Positions 23,826 to 27,881 of a DNA stretch of 27,881 nt are shown here, in pieces. This stretch comes from an uncultured Lachnospiraceae bacterium. Its GTDB lineage: Bacteria; Bacillota; Clostridia; Lachnospirales; Lachnospiraceae. The stretch lies in contig CAJTLX010000046.1 of the NCBI GenBank assembly GCA_910577165.1, positions 1-27,881 of the forward strand, read 5' to 3'. A model generated the notes under the pieces. It was not told the origin of the DNA, made no database searches, and worked only from the letters and a program-made list of their open reading frames with translations. Made by a program: the position numbers and the translations under genes. Every line of letters starts with the position of its first letter. Position 1 is the stretch's first letter.

Positions 23826-24965
23826 ATGGTAAGAAAGCTCTTTCTTAAAGGGGCAAAGAAAATCGTTGCGTTTGCCTTAACAGCAACTATTGCAGCGCAG
23901 GGAAGTGTTCTTGTTAAGGCAGGGGATTACACTAAGGAAGAAATCAAAGTTGATATTAGTGAATGGCTTTCTAAAGATGGATATTATGTATATCCATTGA
24001 CTCCGAAGAATCCAGAGTGGCAAGAATTAGAAGATTATCTGGATAAGCTTGAAGTGTGCAAAATCCCACCAGAAATTTTAAAAAATTTATCCGATGAGCA
24101 GTTATTGCAAGCAATTATTGATTATCCTTTAATTTATGATGTGTTTTTCTTTTCTACATTGAAAGAAGGTACTGATCATTTGGCAAAAACTTGTGATGCT
24201 TATTCGGAATTGTTACAAAGGGATGGGGCAAAAGAGGTATTATTCAATGAAGTTATCCGAAGAAAAACTGTTGAGCCAGTTAGTATGATGACGCAAAACA
24301 AGGAAAATAATTTGGAAACTGTCAGTATGACAGCAGAAGATGAAATTATATTGGATGCGTTAGTTGCTCTTACTGTATTGCAGGAAAAAATTGATATAGA
24401 ATTATCGGATGAAGAAGCGATAGCACTTGCAGATGCATCAACTTTAGTGGATATTTATGATCCTGCAATAACTATATCTGAAAGAGCAGATGTTGCTGTA
24501 CCTATGACTCCAAATGGGACTCGTGTTTATTATGTAATGTATAACTGTGAACATTTTGCGCCGGCGTATCATGTAACTGCAGACAGTGCTATAATGAATA
24601 CTTATGGGGTTACTTTGGTTTCAACGGGGACTTGTCGGTATAATTGTCATTCATATGCATGGCACAGTCAATCTACGGATAATCCTTATTGGATTCCTGA
24701 TCCAAATCCTTATATGACAGATGGAAGTTATACTAGAGTTATGAATGGGAATGTAAACACTAATGCTACTTCCGTAGTACCAGGGGATATCGTTGTATAT
24801 ACTGGACGGTCACATTCTGCAATTTTAACGGGTAGTGTTAGTGGAGAACCAATTGCAACAAGAACATTGATTTCGAAATGGGGTATCAGCGGTGTGTTTA
24901 TACATCGCACAACTCAAGTACCAAGTGATTATCCTACAGATAGTCTTTCCGTATGGCATAGATAA
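23826..24965 (+). CDS. Exported protein with papain-fold-like (NlpC/CHAP-like) C-domain
   Basis: 379 residues; ribosome site GAAGGGAG before ATG. A signal peptide, probably cut after VLVKA (residue 32). Residues 75-150 form a small domain (CKIPPEILKNLSDEQLLQAI, then IDYPLIYDVF) also found in the next gene. Residues about 230-379 contain NCHSYAWH with Cys274, GDIVVYTGRSHSAIL with His330, and SKWGISGVFIH, the Cys-His-polar order of papain-fold peptidases or amidases. It may cut peptidoglycan peptides or another extracellular substrate; activity is not proven. It is the first gene rightward of the palindrome, so it is the likely output of the regulator. Confidence 0.7.
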   Translation: MVRKLFLKGAKKIVAFALTATIAAQGSVLVKAGDYTKEEIKVDISEWLSKDGYYVYPLTPKNPEWQELEDYLDKLEVCKIPPEILKNLSDEQLLQAIIDYPLIYDVFFFSTLKEGTDHLAKTCDAYSELLQRDGAKEVLFNEVIRRKTVEPVSMMTQNKENNLETVSMTAEDEIILDALVALTVLQEKIDIELSDEEAIALADASTLVDIYDPAITISERADVAVPMTPNGTRVYYVMYNCEHFAPAYHVTADSAIMNTYGVTLVSTGTCRYNCHSYAWHSQSTDNPYWIPDPNPYMTDGSYTRVMNGNVNTNATSVVPGDIVVYTGRSHSAILTGSVSGEPIATRTLISKWGISGVFIHRTTQVPSDYPTDSLSVWHR

Positions 24966-24992
24966 ATTTGTTTGATTAAATAGGGAGAAATT

Positions 24993-25502
24993 ATGAAACA
25001 TAACTTAAAAAAAATTATCATACCTCTTTTTGTTGTCATACTCATTGCGGGGATTTTCATTTATAATAAGTCAAGAAATTTTGCGCAGGAAGAAACAGAA
25101 TTAAATCGTTTTGTCTATCCAACGGAGTTTGAGTCCGGTATTTTTGTAACTCCCGCGCAGAAAAAGGCTCAGTGCAGGATACCGGAAGAGATATTGTCCG
25201 ATATGACGGTGGAAGAGCTTGTCTGGGCGGTGATTGATTATCCTTTTTTATGGGAAGAGGGATTATCCTCCATGGGTCCGGGAGGCGGCAGTCAATGGAT
25301 AAATGGAATCTCTGATGCTTTTCGAAAGCTAACGGAATGTGATGATCCTGAGGATAAAATTATTAAGGTACTAAAGGATGCATGGGAAAGGAAAGATCCA
25401 AGTCTTTTTCAAGTTTATGAAGCTTGTCGTGTATTTTACGACAGCCAGGGAGTATATTTTGATTTTAGCAAAAAACAGTTGAAGTTTTTAAATAAGAAAT
25501 AA
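24993..25502 (+). CDS. Membrane-anchored or secreted protein sharing the N-domain of its neighbour
   Basis: 169 residues; GGGAGAAATT before ATG, 27 bases after the previous stop, so the same operon. One N-terminal hydrophobic segment (IIIPLFVVILIAGIFIY) acts as signal or anchor. Residues about 55-130 repeat the domain of the upstream protein: CRIPEEILSDMTVEELVWAV then IDYPFLWE, followed by a helix and DDPEDKIIKVLKDAWERKD. There is no catalytic domain. It could be an inhibitor, immunity or partner protein for the papain-like neighbour, by analogy only; I do not recognise a named family. Confidence 0.65.
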   Translation: MKHNLKKIIIPLFVVILIAGIFIYNKSRNFAQEETELNRFVYPTEFESGIFVTPAQKKAQCRIPEEILSDMTVEELVWAVIDYPFLWEEGLSSMGPGGGSQWINGISDAFRKLTECDDPEDKIIKVLKDAWERKDPSLFQVYEACRVFYDSQGVYFDFSKKQLKFLNKK

Positions 25503-25612
25503 ATTTATTTCCATATTTTTTAATAAGATCAACATTGACAGCCTGAATCAACGGAATACTAGAGAAGCGGAAAGAGAAGAGTATAGATAGAGATAAGGGC
25601 TGTTTTGTTGTT

Positions 25613-25672
25613 TCCCCTCTTTTAGGCGAGATAAGATTTGCTCCGTAAATCGTCTTAAAGAGGGGATTTTTT
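25613..25672 (+). terminator. Terminator of the exported-protein operon
   Basis: TCCCCTCTTT (25613-25622) pairs perfectly with AAAGAGGGGA (25657-25666), followed by six T residues. The 34-base loop can fold further (GATTT / AAATC). The rest of 25503-25753 shows nothing else. Confidence 0.85.
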
Positions 25673-25753
25673 ATAAATTTTAATTGTACAAATTTGATTC
25701 TGACAAGGATTAGGGGCAATGATAAGATAGCAAGGAGGGAAGAAAAATTTCTT

Positions 25754-25897
25754 ATGGCAAGGACGGTTTCTATTGGGGGACAGGATTTTGAAAGAATTGT
25801 TGAAAAAGATTGTTTTTATGTGGAGAAAAAAGGAAGCAGGAAGGTGAGCTTATGGCAAGGACAGTTGCAATTGGAAGACAAAACTTTGAAACTATGA
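25754..25897 (+). pseudogene. AAA-ATPase-like gene fragment, first copy
   Basis: Begins MARTVSIGGQDFERIVEKD and CFYVEK, the same opening as the next gene (MARTVAIGRQNFETMITRD), with a ribosome site GGAGGGAAG. After about 25 codons it runs in the wrong frame over the start of the second copy and ends at 25897. It is a 5' stub left by recombination between tandem copies. Confidence 0.7.
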
Positions 25898-26439
25898 TAA
25901 CTAGGGATAATTTTTATGTCGATAAAACCAATTTTATTAAGGAGTGGTGGGAAAATGATGATGATGTCACCCTGATTACACGTCCAAGGCGGTTCGGCAA
26001 GACGTTGACAATAAATATGATGGAACGTTTCTTCTCTGTGAAATATGCAGAGGCGGGGGAAGTGTTTGAAAAATTAAATATTTGGAAAGAGGAAAAATTT
26101 AGAAAACTGCAAGGGACGATACCGGTGATTAGTTTGACTTTTGCGGGGATAAAGTGTGATACCTATGAAGAAACCTTAATCCAAATAAAACAGGTTATTG
26201 CAGATTTGTATTCTGAACAAGAGTTGATTATAAACAGTAGCGTTTTTTCGAAACGAGAACCAGAATATTTTGATTGTGTTTCTGAAACTACGAGTACTGC
26301 ACATATTTCTATTTCTTTGCGAAAACTTTGTAAGTTTTTGCAAGATTATTATAAGAAAAAGGTAATTATACTGTTAGATGAGTTTGATACCCCATTACAT
26401 GTGGAGACTATTGTGGGACTACAAAGGCAAGATATGTAG
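25852..26439 (+). pseudogene. AAA-ATPase-like / DUF1703 protein, 3' truncated
   Basis: 195 codons. Typical opening of the AAA-ATPase-like + PD-(D/E)XK (DUF1703) proteins that are multicopy in gut Firmicutes and Bacteroidetes: FYVDKTNFIKEWW, the P-loop variant RPRRFGKT (about residues 43-50), and Walker B ILLDEFDTPL (about 172-181). Family members are about 500-600 residues; here homology stops right after DTPL (about 26396) and the frame ends 14 codons later. The C-terminal half, with the nuclease domain, is lost at the border of the conjugative element. It is unlikely to be functional. Confidence 0.8.
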
Positions 26440-26685
26440 AAGTCCTTGAATTTACGCACTTTGTGACCATGTTTGAATTTGACGGCGGCGGTCATTTTCG
26501 GGGTAATAAACACCTCATTACGAAAATCAACTGCTCAGTGGTACTTGACCTCGGGTGGGGGAACACACAAGAGGACTTATATACAATTGAAGATAGACCA
26601 AAAGGCGAGAGCTGATTGGAGCATAAGGGCATTTCCAAAAGGAAGTGTCCTTTTATTATGGCAAAAAATTAAAGGAGGTTCATGT
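26397..26685 (+). mobile_element. Left end region of an integrative conjugative element
   Basis: From about 26397 the ATPase homology stops and sequence of another character begins, leading into DUF6075, DUF3970-like and ParA genes as in Tn1549-type elements. An open frame (26388-26615) has no convincing start. Another reads HVETIVGLQRQDM, like the C-terminus of RlmD/RumA or of large serine recombinases, which may be a remnant of an att site or integrase. The element continues beyond the window, so its borders cannot be proven here. Confidence 0.55.
26627..26657 (+). terminator. Hairpin terminator before the DUF6075 gene
   Basis: GGGCATTTCC (26627-26636) and GGAAGTGTCC (26641-26650) pair with two G-U and an AAAA loop, followed by TTTTATT. 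It shields the element genes from chromosomal transcription or works as an attenuator, 28 bases before the start codon at 26686. Confidence 0.65.
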
Positions 26686-27204
26686 ATGAACAACACAACG
26701 TTAAGAGCAGGGGCGCAGAGCGCCGACAACATACACATGGTTTTTGCAAACGAGGAACATGAGAAATTTTATTATGAAAAATTGGAACAGGCAAGGTATC
26801 AGGACTGTTACCATAAGGCACTGATTTACATTCTCGGTATTTCAGAGGACACAAGGAATCATTTCAGCCAGATTTATGATATTAAGTCCGGATACATCAA
26901 AACAGAGAGTCTGCATCAGGGCTGGCAGACAAGCGGAAGTGTCAGGGTGGTAAGGCTTGTATTTAACCTTTACACGGACGGTACGCCAAGCGTTGATGAC
27001 TATAAACGCAAGGACGAGCAGATTGACGAGTGCAGGGAGTATTCCGTAAGCGATATTTTCTGCTGTGGCTATGCCTTGTACTTCTGGCAGGGCATCCGGC
27101 TCCGTTATCCGGAATACTGCCGGGAACAAAGGTCTGTAGAGGAAATCCTTGCAGAAATGGAGAGGAAACGTGCTGAAAATTCAACTGATGGGAACAAGGA
27201 ATGA
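26686..27204 (+). CDS. DUF6075 family protein of conjugative elements
   Basis: 172 residues from ATG 26686, 7 bases after AAAGGAGG; the in-frame reading can be extended upstream but crosses the terminator at 26627-26657. The sequence (FANEEHEKFYYEKLEQARYQ, ALIYILGISEDTRNHF, CREYSVSDIFCCGYALYFWQ) matches small proteins that regularly precede ParA in Tn1549-like elements of Clostridia. The function is unknown. Its end overlaps the next gene by 35 bases, so they are cotranslated. Confidence 0.75.
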   Translation: MNNTTLRAGAQSADNIHMVFANEEHEKFYYEKLEQARYQDCYHKALIYILGISEDTRNHFSQIYDIKSGYIKTESLHQGWQTSGSVRVVRLVFNLYTDGTPSVDDYKRKDEQIDECREYSVSDIFCCGYALYFWQGIRLRYPEYCREQRSVEEILAEMERKRAENSTDGNKE

Positions 27205-27346
27205 TATTAAGTGGTTCGAGAAAATCCTGAAAAGACAGCCGAAAGTTGTCGTGACGGAATTTTCCGAACTTTACAGGAACAAAGGGACTAACAGGTTTTA
27301 CAGGGCTTATGTGGAAGTGCAGAAAACGAATGTAAAAGAAAAATAA
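27170..27346 (+). CDS. Small DUF3970-like protein
   Basis: 58 residues from GTG 27170 behind AGAGGA; overlaps the end of the DUF6075 gene in another frame. It contains LKIQLMGTRNDIKWFEKIL and ends in TNRFYRAYVEVQK. The pattern fits DUF3970, short proteins often next to ParA in conjugative elements. The function is unknown. It ends 21 bases before the ParA start. Confidence 0.7.
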   Translation: MLKIQLMGTRNDIKWFEKILKRQPKVVVTEFSELYRNKGTNRFYRAYVEVQKTNVKEK

Positions 27347-27367
27347 ACAAACCGGAGGAATAAGACC

Positions 27368-27881
27368 ATGTGTAAAGTGATAGCAATAGCAAACCAAAAG
27401 GGCGGAGTGGGCAAGACCACCACAACAAGCAGCTTAGGGATTGGGCTGGCAAAACAGGGAAAGAAAGTCTTAGTGATTGATGCGGACGCACAAGGAAGCC
27501 TGACCGCAAGTTTAGGCTTCACAGAACCGGACAAGCTGGAAGTCACCCTTGCAAATGTACTGGAGAAGGTAATCAACGATGAAGAAATGGAATCGGGCTA
27601 CGGTATCTTAAAGCATGGGGAGGGCATTGACCTGATGCCGGGAAACATTGAACTGTCAGGCTTGGAAGTATCCCTTGTGAATGTCATGAGCCGTGAGCTG
27701 GTGCTTCGTTCCTACATAGAGCAGGCGAGGGAGAGATACAGCTATATCCTGATTGACTGTATGCCATCTTTGGGTATGATTACCATAAATGCCTTTGCCT
27801 GTGCGGACAGCATACTCATTCCCGTCCAGGCGGCATACCTGCCCGTAAAAGGACTGGAACAGCTTATTAAGACCATAGGCA
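27368..27881 (+). CDS. parA: ParA/Soj partition ATPase of the element (3' end outside window)
   Basis: 171 residues visible, cut by the window end. The deviant Walker A KGGVGKTTTT (11-20) with the ParA signature lysine, Walker A' segment VIDADAQGSLTASLG, and Walker B LIDCMPSLGM are present. ParA ATPases position the excised element or plasmid form together with ParB. The ribosome site CGGAGGAA lies 8-10 bases before the ATG. The order DUF6075, DUF3970-like, ParA is the usual maintenance end of Tn1549-like conjugative transposons, with relaxase and transfer genes expected further right. Confidence 0.95.
   Translation, partial: MCKVIAIANQKGGVGKTTTTSSLGIGLAKQGKKVLVIDADAQGSLTASLGFTEPDKLEVTLANVLEKVINDEEMESGYGILKHGEGIDLMPGNIELSGLEVSLVNVMSRELVLRSYIEQARERYSYILIDCMPSLGMITINAFACADSILIPVQAAYLPVKGLEQLIKTIG

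Noticed and set aside
26388..26615. Open frame containing YVEVLEFTHFVTMFEFD
   Set aside because: No credible start or ribosome site, spans the element junction, and no family recognised.
1..27881. CRISPR array
   Set aside because: No regularly spaced direct repeats; the only short tandem repeat is the GAGATG run at 9213-9236.

Overview
The window looks like chromosome from a low-to-moderate G+C, Gram-positive anaerobe of the Lachnospiraceae/Clostridia type. The grounds are strong GGAGG ribosome binding sites, many lipoprotein signal peptides, a biotin-dependent Na+-pump decarboxylase cluster, an HTH-TPR (RRNPP-like) regulator, AAA-ATPase-like/DUF1703 remnants and a Tn1549-like integrative element entering at the right edge. 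The taxonomic call is inference from gene content; there is no rRNA in the window.

Layout. 1-2881: end of an acetyltransferase gene, then an operon of an aldo/keto reductase and a flavodoxin, both carrying lipoprotein leaders, with an iron-sulfur-flavoprotein-like reductase between them. 2896-3628: decayed serine recombinase. 3895-6288: a 797-residue fusion of SF1 helicase, PD-(D/E)XK nuclease and DEDDh exonuclease. 6364-7311 (minus): DUF4097-type lipoprotein with a palindromic control region. About 7516-7900: internally deleted IS200/IS605 element just upstream of nagB (7929-8660). 9000-14491: three overlapping or adjacent lipoprotein genes, two of them paralogues joining a propeller-like half to a solute-binding-like half. 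14793-19920: carboxyltransferase, pump gamma subunit, biotin carrier, pump beta subunit and pyruvate/oxaloacetate carboxyltransferase, with strong hairpins between genes. 20195-20914: SpoU/TrmH RNA methyltransferase. 21018-21203: two nearly identical tRNA-Glu(CTC) genes. 21455-25672: the most intriguing block. 25754-26439: broken AAA-ATPase-like genes. About 26397 to the end: left part of a conjugative element (DUF6075, DUF3970-like, ParA).

The block at 21455-25502 reads as a possible peptide-signalling unit. It has a regulator with two HTH-TPR modules in tandem and a short gene on the opposite strand for a 58-residue exported peptide. A 21-bp-arm inverted repeat (23552-23619) sits exactly 20 bp from a -10 box on each side. 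Transcribed away from it on the plus side are two exported proteins that share an N-terminal domain, one of which ends in a papain-fold-like Cys/His domain. The peptide-regulator-operator link is inference; the parts and their geometry are visible in the sequence.

The carboxyltransferase cluster holds homologues of all three subunits of a methylmalonyl-CoA:pyruvate transcarboxylase plus both membrane subunits of a Na+ pump. It could therefore couple carboxyl transfer between oxaloacetate/pyruvate and an acyl-CoA to sodium export.
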